Below are positions 44,590 through 54,408 of a stretch of DNA of 64,000 nt, piece by piece. The translations under genes were made by a program, and so were the position numbers. The stretch spans positions 1 through 64,000 of the forward strand of contig JADJVL010000002.1 of assembly GCA_016710635.1 (NCBI GenBank). Direction: 5' to 3'. The notes under the pieces are model-generated. The model saw only the letters and a program-made list of their open reading frames with translations. It ran no database searches and was not told the DNA's origin. Each line of letters opens with the position of its first letter. Within the stretch, counting starts at the first letter, position 1. This DNA is from Holophagaceae bacterium. Its GTDB lineage: Bacteria > Acidobacteriota > Holophagae > Holophagales > Holophagaceae.

Positions 44590-46361
44590 CTAGGTTTCCG
44601 CCACCCGCTCCGCCCGGGCGTCCAGATCGGCCTCCAGACGGACCCGGGCCGCCGGCCCGTGCACCGGCAGCACGACCGTGTCGCCGGGGCGGGCCCACTC
44701 AAGGAGTTCACGGGCGCCTTCGGCTTCGGGCAGTACTGTGCGCATGCTGTCCACCGGCTGGCCCAGGCGGAGCAGTTCGGCCCGCAGGATCGATGGGACC
44801 TCGCCGGGGGCGCGGCCGCGCATGAAGCCTTCGAGGTCCTTGAGCACCACCAGATCCGGCTGGAAGCGGGCGGCCGACCCGGCGAGTTCCTGGATGGCCG
44901 CGTCCCCCCGGTTGCCGGCCTGGCCCAGGAGCAGGCCGAGGCGGCCGGTCCCCCGGCCCGCGGTGGCCACCTTCAGCAGCCCCTCCAGGCCTTCCGGGTT
45001 GTGGGCGTAGTCCATGAACACGGTGATGCCCCCGAACTGCCACCGCTCCAGGCGGCCGGGATTGTCTGACCGGAGGGACCCGAAGGTGGCGAGGACGGCG
45101 CCGATGACCAGCGGGTCGATGCCCAGGCCCGCGGCGGCAAGCGCGGCGCCGGCCAGGTTCGACACGTTGTAGGCCGCCGTGCCGCCGGCGCTGAGGGGCA
45201 GGGCGGCGACGGCGCCCAGGTCGTGGTCCACGCCCTGCCAGTGGAGCCGTAGGCGGCCCAGGCGTGCGCCGCAGGTGGCGCCGCCGGAGGTCCGGTGGGC
45301 TGCCAGCCGGGGATGGCCGTCGTCCAGGGCGAACCAGCCCAGGCCGCAGGCGAGCCCGGTCCCACGGGTGGCGAGCATCGCGTCATCGGCGTTGAGGACG
45401 AGCAGCCCTTCCGGGCCCAGGGCGCGGGCCACCACCAGCTTGGCGTCGGCGAGCTCCTCCACTGAATGGATGCCGTACTCCCCGAAGTGGTCCGGGGTCA
45501 CGTTGGTCACGAGAGCCACCGCCGCGCGGTCCACCGCCAGGCCCCGGCGCAGGATGCCGCCCCTGGCCGTCTCCAGGATGGCCGCTTCGACCCGAGCATT
45601 CCGCAGCACCGCCCGGGCTCCGCCGGGCCCCGAGTAGTCCCCGGCCTCCAGGAGCTCCCCGCCGACATGGATGCCATCGGTGCAGGTGTGGCCCGTGGTC
45701 CAGCCCTGCGCCGCCGCCATGGCGGCGAGCAGGCGCACCGAGGTGGTCTTGCCGTTCGACCCCGTCACGAGCGCGATCGGGATGCCACGCAGTCCCTTCC
45801 AGGGCACCGCCTCGACGGTGGGCAGGGCGGCCATGGTCCAGCTCCGGTGGCGGACGCCGGCGCCCAGGGTGAGCGTGGCGTCATCCAGGAGGACCGGCAG
45901 CCCAAGGCGGCGTCCCTCCCGCAGCAATACCATCAGCCCGGGATTCGCCTCCGCCGCCGCCAGGGCCAGGAGCGTGGCCGCCGCCGCGGCCTCGTCCCAC
46001 ACCGCCGGATGGGCCGGCGCCAGGGGTCTTGGATACAACGCCCCTGAAGTCTGCTCCAGGGCCCGCTGCCAGGCCCACTCGTTGACCTCCGTGGCGGCGT
46101 AGAGCTGGTCCTCCGGGGCGGCGAAGGCCAGCGCGGTCCCGCTGGCATGGGACCGCGCCACGATGGGGCCGGCGGGCCAGCCCAGGTGGCGTCGCATGCC
46201 CTCGACCGCGGACCACCATCCTTCGAGGCGCGGGTCTCCGGCCGCCATGGCCACGGCGGCCTCCAGCACGGCGCCGCAGGCATCGAAGTAGAGGTTTGGC
46301 CCGGTCAGGCGCCGGCTGTCCTCGAAGGGGGCTGCCTCGGTTCCGCTCAGTCTTCACTCTC
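44590..46361 (-). pseudogene. Mur-ligase family protein related to cyanophycin synthetase, probable 5' frameshift
   Basis: Main frame (559 residues from GTG 46269) has a Mur-ligase core: IALVTGSNGKTTSVRLLAAM, RGGILRRGLAVDRAAVALVTN, HFGEYGIHS and FMDYAHNPEGLEGLLKV. But the frame stays open upstream and gives DSRRLTGPNLYFDACGAVLE, the conserved start shared with CphA, with no ATG, GTG or TTG before a stop. A GTG at about 46361, overlapping the cphA stop, enters that frame if one G is removed from the G5 run at 46327-46331. It is thus probably a frameshifted CphA-like ligase. It could modify cyanophycin or prime it. Coordinates include the presumed start. Confidence 0.75.
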
Positions 46362-49148
46362 CCGGGCGAAGCGCACCCCCCGTTCATCCCGGATGAGGCC
46401 TTCCAGATCCTGGGCCGGGTCCTCCCGCAGGACCGCGGGAACGGCGAGGGTCAGGTCCACCGCCGTGGCCTGGGTGGCGGCGCCTTTCGCGGCGGGCGCG
46501 CCTTCGGGCCTGAACTTGATCACCTGCTTCCAGGAGCGCGTCAGGGCGTCGGCGAAGATGAGCAGCAGGTCCCCGGCCTGGCCCATGCGGAGCGCCGCGT
46601 CGATGGCAAGCTGCTCGTCCGGGATGATGCTGATGGCGGTCTCCGGCACGCCCTTGGCCTGGAGGGCCTTGGCCAGGATGCGGGGCACCTCGTCGCCATC
46701 CCGGCCCCGCAGGCCATCATCCCGCCGGCAGACGTAGTGGTCGAAGCGTCCGGCCACCGCGTCGGCGATGGCCACGAGATCCTCGTCCCTGCGGTCGCCG
46801 GGCCCGGCCATGACGATGATGCGCCGGCCCGTCACATCGAGGGCACAGGCCAGGTCCGCCATGACGCTGACGGCGTGGGCGTTGTGGCCGTAGTCGAAGA
46901 TCACCTTGAAGGGATGCTCGTCGAAGACGTTCATCCGGCCCGGCGCCTGGAAGAAGGTGGTGTCGAAGGTGCGCAGGCCCATGCGGATGGCGTCCAGCTT
47001 GATGCCCAGGGAATAGGCCATGGCCGCGGCGAACATGGCGTTCTGCACGTTGTGCAGGGCCCGGCCCTCCATGGTGGCCGGCACGAGGTGGGTCCAGAGG
47101 AGCGGGATGTGGCTGCCGTGGTCGTAGAGGGTGATCATCTGCCCGTTGACGCCGGCCTCCAGGGCGCAGGCGCGGCCGCCGGCGCGGATGTGCTCCCGCA
47201 CCAGGGCGTGCTGGGGATTCATGGTCACGTAGCAGAGGGTCTTGGCGTCGGTGTAGGCCGACATCTTCACCACGAGGGGATCGTCGGCGTTGAGCACGGC
47301 GCAGTCCTTCGCGACCTCCACAAGGATCCGCTTCACCTCCGCCAGCTGCTCCAGGGTGTCGATGCCCTTCAGGCCCAGGTGGTCCGCCTGCACGTTCAGC
47401 ACGGCGCCCACATTCACGAAGGGCACGCCCATGCCCGCCCGCAGCAGGCCGCCCCGGGCGATCTCGAGGACCGCCATGTCGATGTGGGGGTCCGAAAGCA
47501 CCATGCGGGTGGCCACCGGGCCCGTCATATCGCCTTCCACCGTGCGCTGGCCGTCGATGTAGACCCCGTCCGTCGTCGTCAGGCCCGGCGTGTAGCCCGC
47601 CATCTTGGTGATGTGGGCCAGCATCCGCGCCGTGGTGGTCTTGCCGTTGGTGCCGGTGAGGGCCGCCACGGGCACCCGCGACGGCGTGCCCAAGGGGAAG
47701 AGCATGTCGAGGACCGGGCCCGCCGCGTCCCGGGGCGTGCCTTCGCTGGGGCTGACATGCATGCGGAAGCCCGGGGCGGCGTTGACCTCGCAGATGGCCC
47801 CGCCGACGGCCCGGTAGCTCTCGGTGATGTCGGGGCTGAGAAAGTCCACGCCGCCCACGTCCAGGCCGATGGCGCGGATGGCGCGGGTGGCCATGTCCCG
47901 GTTGTCCGGGTGGATGACGTCGGTGACGTCGGTGGCGGTGCCGCCGGTGCTGAGGTTCGCCGTGGAGCGCAGGGGCACGATCTGGCCCGCCGGGGGCACC
48001 GAATCCGCGGTGAAGCCCTGGCGACCGAGCATCATCTCCGCCTGGGCGTCGAGGACGAGGCGGGTGAGCACCTTTTCGTGGCCCACGCCGCGGCGGGGAT
48101 CCTTGTTCACGAGGTCCACGAGCTCGCGCACGGAGCGCGTCCCGTCGCCCACCACGTGGCCCGGGGTTCGACGGGTGGCCGCCACCAGCTCGCCGTTCAC
48201 CACCAGGAGCCGATGGTCGTCGCCCTCCACGAAGGTCTCCACGATCACCGAACGGCTGTGCTCCTTGGCGGCCTCGAAGCCCGCGCGGACCTCCGCCTCG
48301 GTGGTGAGGCGGATGGAGATGCCCCGGCCGTGGTTGCCGTTGTAGGGCTTGGTCACCACCGGGTAGCCGATGCGCCGCGCCGAGCGCACGGCGCCATCCG
48401 CGCTCTGCACCAGTTCCTGCCGTGGCACCGGCAGGCCCAGGCTGGAAAGGATCTTGTTGGTCTCCTCCTTGTCGCTGGCCAGCTCCACGGCGATGTGGGA
48501 GGTGCGGCCGGTGACCGTGGCCTGGATGCGCTGCTGGTACTTCCCGTGGCCCAGCTGCACCAGGGACTGCTCGTTGAGGCGCATCCAGGGGATGCCCCGG
48601 TCTTCCGCGGCGCGCACCAGGGAGGCCGTGGACGGACCCAGGGCCCGGCGCTGGGAGAAGCGGATGTATTCGTCCCGGGCCGTCTCCCAGAGCCAGCCCT
48701 CGGGCACGCTGCGCTCAGGTCGGATCTCCTCGGGCAGCAGGGAACAGAGCAAGCGCATGGCCAGCTCCCCGGCCTCCACGCCCTCCTCCTTCTGGGCGTA
48801 CTCGTAGACCACGGTGTAGACGCCTTCCCGGCCGGCCCCGCGGGTCTTGCCGAAGGTGACCTGCTCACCGGCGACATTCTGCAGTTCGATGGCCACGTGC
48901 TCCAGGACGTGGCCCAGCCAGGTGCCTTCGTCCTCCCGCATGCGCCGCACGAAGCCGCCGGGCTCGCTGTAGCTGCAGCCGTGCTCCTGGAGGCCCGGCA
49001 GGGACCACAGCAGGCCCTCGATGAAGCGGCTGCCGAGCCGCGCCGTCGGCCAGGCTTCCAGGGGGCCGAGGTCCAGCTCCAGGCGGATGACCGGGAAATG
49101 GGCGTACAGGGAGGGGCCGACATAGACGGATCGGTCGAGGATGCGCAT
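46347..49148 (-). CDS. cphA: Cyanophycin synthetase
   Basis: 933 residues. N-terminal region, an ATP-grasp domain (ELVQSADGAVRSARRIGYPV, VTKPYNGNHGRGISIRLT) and a Mur-ligase domain (VAALTGTNGKTTTARMLAHI, LEIARGGLLRAGMGVPFVNV, FDYGHNAHAVSVMADL) are in the order of CphA. It polymerises aspartate and arginine into multi-L-arginyl-poly-L-aspartate granules using ATP, storing nitrogen and carbon. It follows cphB with an 85-base gap. Confidence 0.95.
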   Translation of the reverse strand: MRILDRSVYVGPSLYAHFPVIRLELDLGPLEAWPTARLGSRFIEGLLWSLPGLQEHGCSYSEPGGFVRRMREDEGTWLGHVLEHVAIELQNVAGEQVTFGKTRGAGREGVYTVVYEYAQKEEGVEAGELAMRLLCSLLPEEIRPERSVPEGWLWETARDEYIRFSQRRALGPSTASLVRAAEDRGIPWMRLNEQSLVQLGHGKYQQRIQATVTGRTSHIAVELASDKEETNKILSSLGLPVPRQELVQSADGAVRSARRIGYPVVTKPYNGNHGRGISIRLTTEAEVRAGFEAAKEHSRSVIVETFVEGDDHRLLVVNGELVAATRRTPGHVVGDGTRSVRELVDLVNKDPRRGVGHEKVLTRLVLDAQAEMMLGRQGFTADSVPPAGQIVPLRSTANLSTGGTATDVTDVIHPDNRDMATRAIRAIGLDVGGVDFLSPDITESYRAVGGAICEVNAAPGFRMHVSPSEGTPRDAAGPVLDMLFPLGTPSRVPVAALTGTNGKTTTARMLAHITKMAGYTPGLTTTDGVYIDGQRTVEGDMTGPVATRMVLSDPHIDMAVLEIARGGLLRAGMGVPFVNVGAVLNVQADHLGLKGIDTLEQLAEVKRILVEVAKDCAVLNADDPLVVKMSAYTDAKTLCYVTMNPQHALVREHIRAGGRACALEAGVNGQMITLYDHGSHIPLLWTHLVPATMEGRALHNVQNAMFAAAMAYSLGIKLDAIRMGLRTFDTTFFQAPGRMNVFDEHPFKVIFDYGHNAHAVSVMADLACALDVTGRRIIVMAGPGDRRDEDLVAIADAVAGRFDHYVCRRDDGLRGRDGDEVPRILAKALQAKGVPETAISIIPDEQLAIDAALRMGQAGDLLLIFADALTRSWKQVIKFRPEGAPAAKGAATQATAVDLTLAVPAVLREDPAQDLEGLIRDERGVRFARESED

Positions 49149-49233
49149 GGGGCTTTCCTTATCCGGCTCACTGGGAATGGTGTGGCCAGGATCTTAACCC
49201 GCTCCCGTGACGGGCGCGCGCTCCAGTTGCGGC

Positions 49234-50088
49234 CTAGCTGCTGGCCTTGGCCCAGGACCGGGCCTCGGGGCCCGGGAAGGCCTGCCGGGTGCTGAGGTGG
49301 AAGGAGGCCCCCGCCACCAGGATGTGGACCGTCAGCCCCAGCATGCAGATGGGCTGGCCGGGGTCCGTGTCGTCGACGCCCGAATACTCGATGCCCGCGG
49401 CGTCCACGACGGTGATGCCGCCCCGGCCCTCGACCTCCAGCAGGTTGTCGGGGCCGATGAAGGCCGCCGTGTCCTCGTCCAGGCCCAGGCCCACGGAGAA
49501 GGGGTTGAAGGCCAGGGCCGAGAGCAGGCGTCCCAGCCGGTCCCGCTGCCGGAAGTGCTGGTCGATGATGAAGCGGTTCGTCAGGCCAAGGCCCGGCGCC
49601 AGGCTCACGCAGCCCAGGGTGGGCACGGCCCCTTCCTGGCCGAAGGCGATCATGTGCTCGCTGAGGAAGCTGGCTCCGGCGGAGGTGCCCGCGGTGTGGA
49701 CGCCCCGGGCGTTGAGGCTGCGCACCAGCTTGGCCACCGGCGTGCCCCCCAGGATGGTGGTGAGGCGCAGCTGGTTGCCGCCGGTGAAGAAGATCCCGTC
49801 GGCCTCCTCCAGGCGGGCGAGCCGGCCCTTCTCGAAGCAGTCCCGCCGGGTGTCGAAGTCCAGGGCGGTCACCCGTCGCGCTCCGAGATCCGCGAAGATG
49901 CGCTCGTAGCGGCTGCCCGTGTCCGGCAGGCGGCTGGCGGTGGGGATGACCACGATGTCGGCCTCCCGGCCGCCGCACAGCTCCACGAAGCGCTTCAGGA
50001 TCCTCGGATCGTGCTCCTTCTCCTCGGCGCCGCCGATGGGAATGATGAAGCCGCGCGCGCCGCCCTCGGGGACTCTGCTTGGACTCAT
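49234..50088 (-). CDS. cphB: Cyanophycinase
   Basis: 284 residues. The serine-hydrolase nucleophile elbow GTSAGASFLSEHM, upstream FIIPIGGAEEKE and the FIIDQHFRQRDRLGRLL segment are those of CphB, a peptidase S51 relative. It hydrolyses cyanophycin to beta-Asp-Arg dipeptides. It overlaps iadA by four bases, so both degradation steps are translated together. No signal peptide, so it acts inside the cell. Confidence 0.93.
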   Translation of the reverse strand: MSPSRVPEGGARGFIIPIGGAEEKEHDPRILKRFVELCGGREADIVVIPTASRLPDTGSRYERIFADLGARRVTALDFDTRRDCFEKGRLARLEEADGIFFTGGNQLRLTTILGGTPVAKLVRSLNARGVHTAGTSAGASFLSEHMIAFGQEGAVPTLGCVSLAPGLGLTNRFIIDQHFRQRDRLGRLLSALAFNPFSVGLGLDEDTAAFIGPDNLLEVEGRGGITVVDAAGIEYSGVDDTDPGQPICMLGLTVHILVAGASFHLSTRQAFPGPEARSWAKASS

Positions 50089-51275
50089 GAACCCGGCTCC
50101 TCGAACATGCCGCGCGCCAGCACGGTCCCTGAACGCACGGCCCAGGCGCCCTTCATCATCACATCCTCGGCGCCGGAAGGCCCGAGGGCCACCAGGTCCG
50201 CATCGCCACCCACCCGGATCCGGCCCTTCCCCGGCAGGCGGAGGAGCTCCGCCGGATTGGAGGTGAAGGCCGGCAGCACCCGTTCCAGGGCCTCCCCGGC
50301 GGCGGTCAGTTCCAGCAGGGATTCCAGGAGCGCGCTGGGCGAGCCCACGCCCATGCGGGTGATCCGGCCCTCGGCGTCGAAGTGGGGCAGGCAGCCGCCG
50401 CCATCGGAGCTGATGGTGACCCGTTCCGGCGGCGCGCCGCTGGCGAGGTAGCGTTTGAGGCCTTCCGCGGCGGACCAGGCGTCCTCGCCTTCCTCCACGG
50501 GAAAGGCCGTGAGATCCACGGTGCAGCCCCGGCGGGCCAGTTCGAGGGCCTCATCGAAAAGGCCACGACGGCGGTTGACATGAGTGGGGTTGAAGACCCG
50601 GGCCGGCAGTTCGGATCGGTCCAGGGCTTCGCGGACGAGGGAGAGGCCCCGGGCGCCGTTGCCGAGGTGCAGGTGGAGCACGCCCGCCTTGCCCGTCAGC
50701 AGTCCGCCCACGTGGGCGTCCGCAGCGATGCGCAGGAATTCGTCCAGGGTGGGCTGGCTGGAGCGGTGGTCGGAGATCGCGAGTTCGCCCACGCCCAGCA
50801 CGCAGTCCACGAAAGCCATGTCGTCCCGCACGCTGCCGGTGAGGGTGAGGGGCGGCACCGGGTAGCCGCCGGTCCAGGCCCAGGCGCCGAGGCCCTGGCT
50901 GCGCAGCCCGTTCACCGTGGCGACGAGATCCCGCATGGTGCGGGTGGTGCAGTCCGTCCCCAGGGTGCCCACCACCGTGGTGACGCCGCCCAGGGTGAAG
51001 CGGGACAAGGGCACCGCGGGGACCCGGGTGTGGGCGCCCGCCTCGCCGCCGCCGCCGGTCACGTGGGCGTGGCAGTCGATGAGGCCGGGAACGAGGCGGC
51101 GGCCCTCGAGATTCACTTCCTGGGCCCGGAAGGAACCGAGGGAGGCGGCATCGGTCCCGATCCAGAGCACCTTTCCGCCACCGACCAGCAGGTCGCTCAG
51201 GCCCATGGGCTCGGGAGCGAAGACCGCGGCGTCGCGGATCAGGATCAGAGGCGCCTCGAGGGCCGCGGGCATCAC
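50085..51275 (-). CDS. iadA: Isoaspartyl dipeptidase (amidohydrolase)
   Basis: 396 residues, amidohydrolase fold. VPGLIDCHAHVTGGGGEAG carries the first metal His pair; later His and Asp ligands are in VLHLHLGNGARGLS, VFNPTHVNRR and TISSDGGGCLPHF. IadA cleaves beta-aspartyl dipeptides, exactly what cyanophycinase yields (beta-Asp-Arg). Its position at the head of the cyanophycin genes supports that role. Start ATG at 51275 (MMPAALEAP). Confidence 0.92.
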   Translation of the reverse strand: MMPAALEAPLILIRDAAVFAPEPMGLSDLLVGGGKVLWIGTDAASLGSFRAQEVNLEGRRLVPGLIDCHAHVTGGGGEAGAHTRVPAVPLSRFTLGGVTTVVGTLGTDCTTRTMRDLVATVNGLRSQGLGAWAWTGGYPVPPLTLTGSVRDDMAFVDCVLGVGELAISDHRSSQPTLDEFLRIAADAHVGGLLTGKAGVLHLHLGNGARGLSLVREALDRSELPARVFNPTHVNRRRGLFDEALELARRGCTVDLTAFPVEEGEDAWSAAEGLKRYLASGAPPERVTISSDGGGCLPHFDAEGRITRMGVGSPSALLESLLELTAAGEALERVLPAFTSNPAELLRLPGKGRIRVGGDADLVALGPSGAEDVMMKGAWAVRSGTVLARGMFEEPGS

Positions 51276-51321
51276 GGGTTCCAGTGTAGGCGGCCCCCCG
51301 CCCTGGATCCAAACTCCGCGC

Positions 51322-52452
51322 CTAGGGGACGGCGCGCACCACCGGCGGGTTCTGGGCCAAAGCCGCGGGAATCAGGCCCGCCAGCTGGAGCTTCAGGTTC
51401 TCGGAGGGAAGAAAGGAAAAGGCCGCATCCGCCTGCTGGCACATGATCACCGCCGCCCAGGACTGGCCGTTGCCGACCTCCACCCAGGGCGCCCAGCCGA
51501 ACTTGCCGGTGCTGCTGAAGCGCTGGACGGGATTGGTGGCGGAGGGCGCGGCGCCGTTGGCGGCCTCCACCCAGCCGCCGAAGCCGTAGTGGTTCACCCG
51601 GCCGGTGAGGGCGTAAGGCGTATAGATGATGGTGGTGGCGGGGCCGAAGCCATCGCTGCGCTGCTGGGTGATGAGGTTCTCGGAGAGCAGGCGGGCATTG
51701 CCGTCCAGCCCCTTGCGCAACTGCACCATCAGGAAGCGGGTGTACTCCAGCCCGGTGCAGGCGAGGCTGCCGGCGGGATTGGGGTTGGTGCCATTGCCGA
51801 AGGTGCTGAGGGCGCCCCAGCCGAGGGGCTGCTGCAGGTTCTCGAAGAAAATGGTCCGCCAGGGCTTCCCCGTGGCGACTTCCGCCATGCGGGCGGCGAT
51901 GCGCAGGTGGGTGTTGCCGTAGTAGAAGCGGCTCCCGGGGCTCGCCGCCGTGGCGCGCTGGTCCTCGTAGATGCGCAGCACCGCCTCGTCCAGGGTGATG
52001 TCGGCGGGGTCCGAGGTCGGCACATCGCCGCTGATGCCGCTGGTGAAGCTGAGGAGGTCGCGGAGACGGATCTGGCCCATCGCGCCGCTCCAGGGCTGGC
52101 CCTGGCGGTCCTTCAGCAGGTCGGAGGCCTTCGTGTCGAGGGACAGTAAGCCCTTGTCCACCAATTGCAGCAGGACGGTGCCGCTCACCATCTTCGAGCT
52201 GGAGGCGACGGGGGCGTAGGTGGCGTTGGTGAAGGCGCCAAAGGTCTTCGAATAGACCACCCCAGCCGGCGTCATCACCTCCACCGTCAGCCCCCCGGGA
52301 AACTGGGACTGGGCTCCCTGGATTGCGGCGGTGACCGGCGCCCAGGGATCCGCCGGCGTGCCCCCGCCTCCGCCGGGGGTGCCGCTTCCGCCGCCACAGG
52401 CGAGGAGGCAGCCTGCGATCACGGCAATGAGGAGGGCCTGGACTCGCGGCAT
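51322..52452 (-). CDS. Class C beta-lactamase-like serine hydrolase, lipoprotein
   Basis: 376 residues from ATG 52452. Lipobox at Cys19 (LLAC) and a Gly-rich linker precede the hydrolase domain. Active-site SxxK is in APVASSSKMVSGTVLL; the second motif Tyr is in FYYGNTHLRI. This is the beta-lactamase/D-Ala-D-Ala carboxypeptidase/esterase superfamily (peptidase S12-like). The third motif is less obvious. It would hydrolyse an ester or peptide in the periplasm. Confidence 0.82.
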   Translation of the reverse strand: MPRVQALLIAVIAGCLLACGGGSGTPGGGGGTPADPWAPVTAAIQGAQSQFPGGLTVEVMTPAGVVYSKTFGAFTNATYAPVASSSKMVSGTVLLQLVDKGLLSLDTKASDLLKDRQGQPWSGAMGQIRLRDLLSFTSGISGDVPTSDPADITLDEAVLRIYEDQRATAASPGSRFYYGNTHLRIAARMAEVATGKPWRTIFFENLQQPLGWGALSTFGNGTNPNPAGSLACTGLEYTRFLMVQLRKGLDGNARLLSENLITQQRSDGFGPATTIIYTPYALTGRVNHYGFGGWVEAANGAAPSATNPVQRFSSTGKFGWAPWVEVGNGQSWAAVIMCQQADAAFSFLPSENLKLQLAGLIPAALAQNPPVVRAVP

Positions 52453-52542
52453 GGGAACTCCGTTTCGCCCCAGACCCCGCCGGGCAGCGCAGGGTTGAGG
52501 AGCCACGCGGGTATGATTCCAGCGAAACCCAAGGGACCGCCC

Positions 52543-54408
52543 ATGACTGATTCCCCCGAGGACCGGGACCGACCCCAGGAAAGCCTGGACAAGCGCATCG
52601 CCCGGCTGGAGACCTGGGTCGAGTGGCTGGTGGCCCAGGAGAAGGCCCGGGGCAACATTCCGGGTGCCGCGGCGGCGCCAGCCCAGGTTGCGGCGGCGCC
52701 AGCCCAGGTAGCGGCGATGCCAGCCCAGGCCACAGTCGCACCACCCCAGACCGCCGCTGCCCCTCGAACCCTCGGACCGCCCCGGCCCACGGCCCCGCGT
52801 CCCGCCCCGGACGCCAAGCCGTCCCAGCCGTTCAACGCCAGCATCCTCGTCGCGGCCTTCGGGGCCGGCATCTTCCTGCTCGGCGTCATCTTCTTCCTGT
52901 GGCTCTCCTTCCAGCGGGGCTGGATCGGACCCGAGATGCGCATCCTCATGGGCCTTGCCGCGGGCCTGGGCCTGGGCATCCTGGCGGCGATGCTGCTGCT
53001 GGGGACCCGGCGGGCCCTGGGCGTCTGCTTCCTCTTCGCGGGGCTCGGCACCCTTCAGTTCACCTTCTGGGCCGCCGCGTCGAGCTACCACTTCATCGAG
53101 CCCCAGCTGGGCTTCATGGCCATCGCGGTGGTGACCCTCTTCGCAGGCGGCCTCGCCGCCCGGTGCAAGAGCCCCGCCGCCCTGGTGGTCTCCCTGGTCT
53201 CGGCCTTCCTCGCGCCGCCCCTCTTCAGCACCGGCGGCCACCACGAGGTCGCCCTCAGCCTGTACCTGGCCCTGATCGGCGCCGCCGCCCTGACGGTGCC
53301 CTACCTGGCCGGCGTGGGCGCGCGCTGGGGCGCGAACCGCTGGCTGCTGGTGGCGGTGATGTGGATCTACCAGTGGGGCATCTTCTTCGGAGCCCTGGCG
53401 GAGGACCGGCCCCTGCTCTTCGGGCTGATGCTGCTCCACTACGGCCTCGCCCTCCTGTGGATCTGGCTGCCCCGGCAGGCCGAACCCAAGCCCGCCACCC
53501 CCACCCTGCTCTGGTTCATCACTTCCTTCATGGCGACGGGGCTCGCCGCGGCCTACTGGGACAAGCTGGGCTACGAAAAGACCTGGTTCGCCGCCGTCTG
53601 CGTGGGCTTCGCGGCCCTGCATCTGCTGCTGGTGAAGCCCATGCGGGAACGCCTCGGCTCCCGGCAGGCGGACCTGGGCCTGCTGGTGCTGGCGGCGGGA
53701 CACCTCGCCCTCGCGGTGCCGGTGGCCATGGCCTGGCGCTGGGTCGGCCCGCTGTGGGGGGCCTTCGCCCTCCTGCTGGCTCTCGCCGCCAGCAAGGCCG
53801 ACGAACTGCCGGAATGGGAGCAGGAGGAGAAGCTGAACCTCACCATCCTCGCGGTGGGCATGGCGGCCCTCGCCAGCCTGCGCTGGGCGGTGGTCTCCGT
53901 CGATGCCTGGGACCGGCACCGCTACCTGGCCAATGGCGTCGATGGCGCCTTCAACGCGCCCATGGCCTTCTTCAACGGCCTCTTCGCCCTGGGTCTCCTG
54001 GCGACCCTGGCCTGGGGCCTGCTGGCCCGGCGCGGCGGCTTCGTCGGCCTGCTGGGCTTCCTGGGCCTCCAGGTGCTGGGGGTGCTGACCCTTTCCTCCG
54101 AGGTCGCCTACGCCGCTGTGAGGCTGGGCTTCGAAAACCGCAGCGCCGGCATCCTGGTGACCCTGCTCTGGGCCCTGGCCGGTGCGGGCCAGTGGCTGCG
54201 CAGCCTGTCCATGGAGGAAAAGGGCCCCCGGCTGGCTTTCGCCATCGCGGGCTACGCCTGGCTGGGCCTCGCCTCCTTCAAGCTCATCCTCATCGACCTG
54301 GCGAGCTCGGACCTGGCCCTCAAGGCCGTGGTCTTCCTCGGCGTGGGGCTGATCTTCCTGGCGGCGGCCCTGGTGGGCAGCCGCGCCCGGCGCGGGGAGG
54401 ACGCATGA
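52543..54408 (+). CDS. DUF2339 multi-pass membrane protein
   Basis: 621 residues from ATG 52543; ATG 52514 is possible. A short coiled N-terminal segment (RIARLETWVEWLVAQEKARG), a Pro/Ala/Gln repeat linker (APAQVAAAPAQVAA), then about 16-20 TM helices from residue 95 on (ASILVAAFGAGIFLLGVIFF, LRWAVVSVDAWDRHRYL is a loop). This is DUF2339, usually paired with DUF3999, as here by a four-base overlap. Function unknown; probably an envelope complex. Confidence 0.85.
   Translation: MTDSPEDRDRPQESLDKRIARLETWVEWLVAQEKARGNIPGAAAAPAQVAAAPAQVAAMPAQATVAPPQTAAAPRTLGPPRPTAPRPAPDAKPSQPFNASILVAAFGAGIFLLGVIFFLWLSFQRGWIGPEMRILMGLAAGLGLGILAAMLLLGTRRALGVCFLFAGLGTLQFTFWAAASSYHFIEPQLGFMAIAVVTLFAGGLAARCKSPAALVVSLVSAFLAPPLFSTGGHHEVALSLYLALIGAAALTVPYLAGVGARWGANRWLLVAVMWIYQWGIFFGALAEDRPLLFGLMLLHYGLALLWIWLPRQAEPKPATPTLLWFITSFMATGLAAAYWDKLGYEKTWFAAVCVGFAALHLLLVKPMRERLGSRQADLGLLVLAAGHLALAVPVAMAWRWVGPLWGAFALLLALAASKADELPEWEQEEKLNLTILAVGMAALASLRWAVVSVDAWDRHRYLANGVDGAFNAPMAFFNGLFALGLLATLAWGLLARRGGFVGLLGFLGLQVLGVLTLSSEVAYAAVRLGFENRSAGILVTLLWALAGAGQWLRSLSMEEKGPRLAFAIAGYAWLGLASFKLILIDLASSDLALKAVVFLGVGLIFLAAALVGSRARRGEDA
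52672..52725 (+). repeat. Tandem 18-base repeat inside the DUF2339 gene
   Basis: Two near-identical units GCGGCGCCAGCCCAGGTT and GCGGCGCCAGCCCAGGTA are followed by a degenerate third. In frame they encode AAPAQV repeats in a flexible linker. Repeat slippage could vary linker length. Confidence 0.6.
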
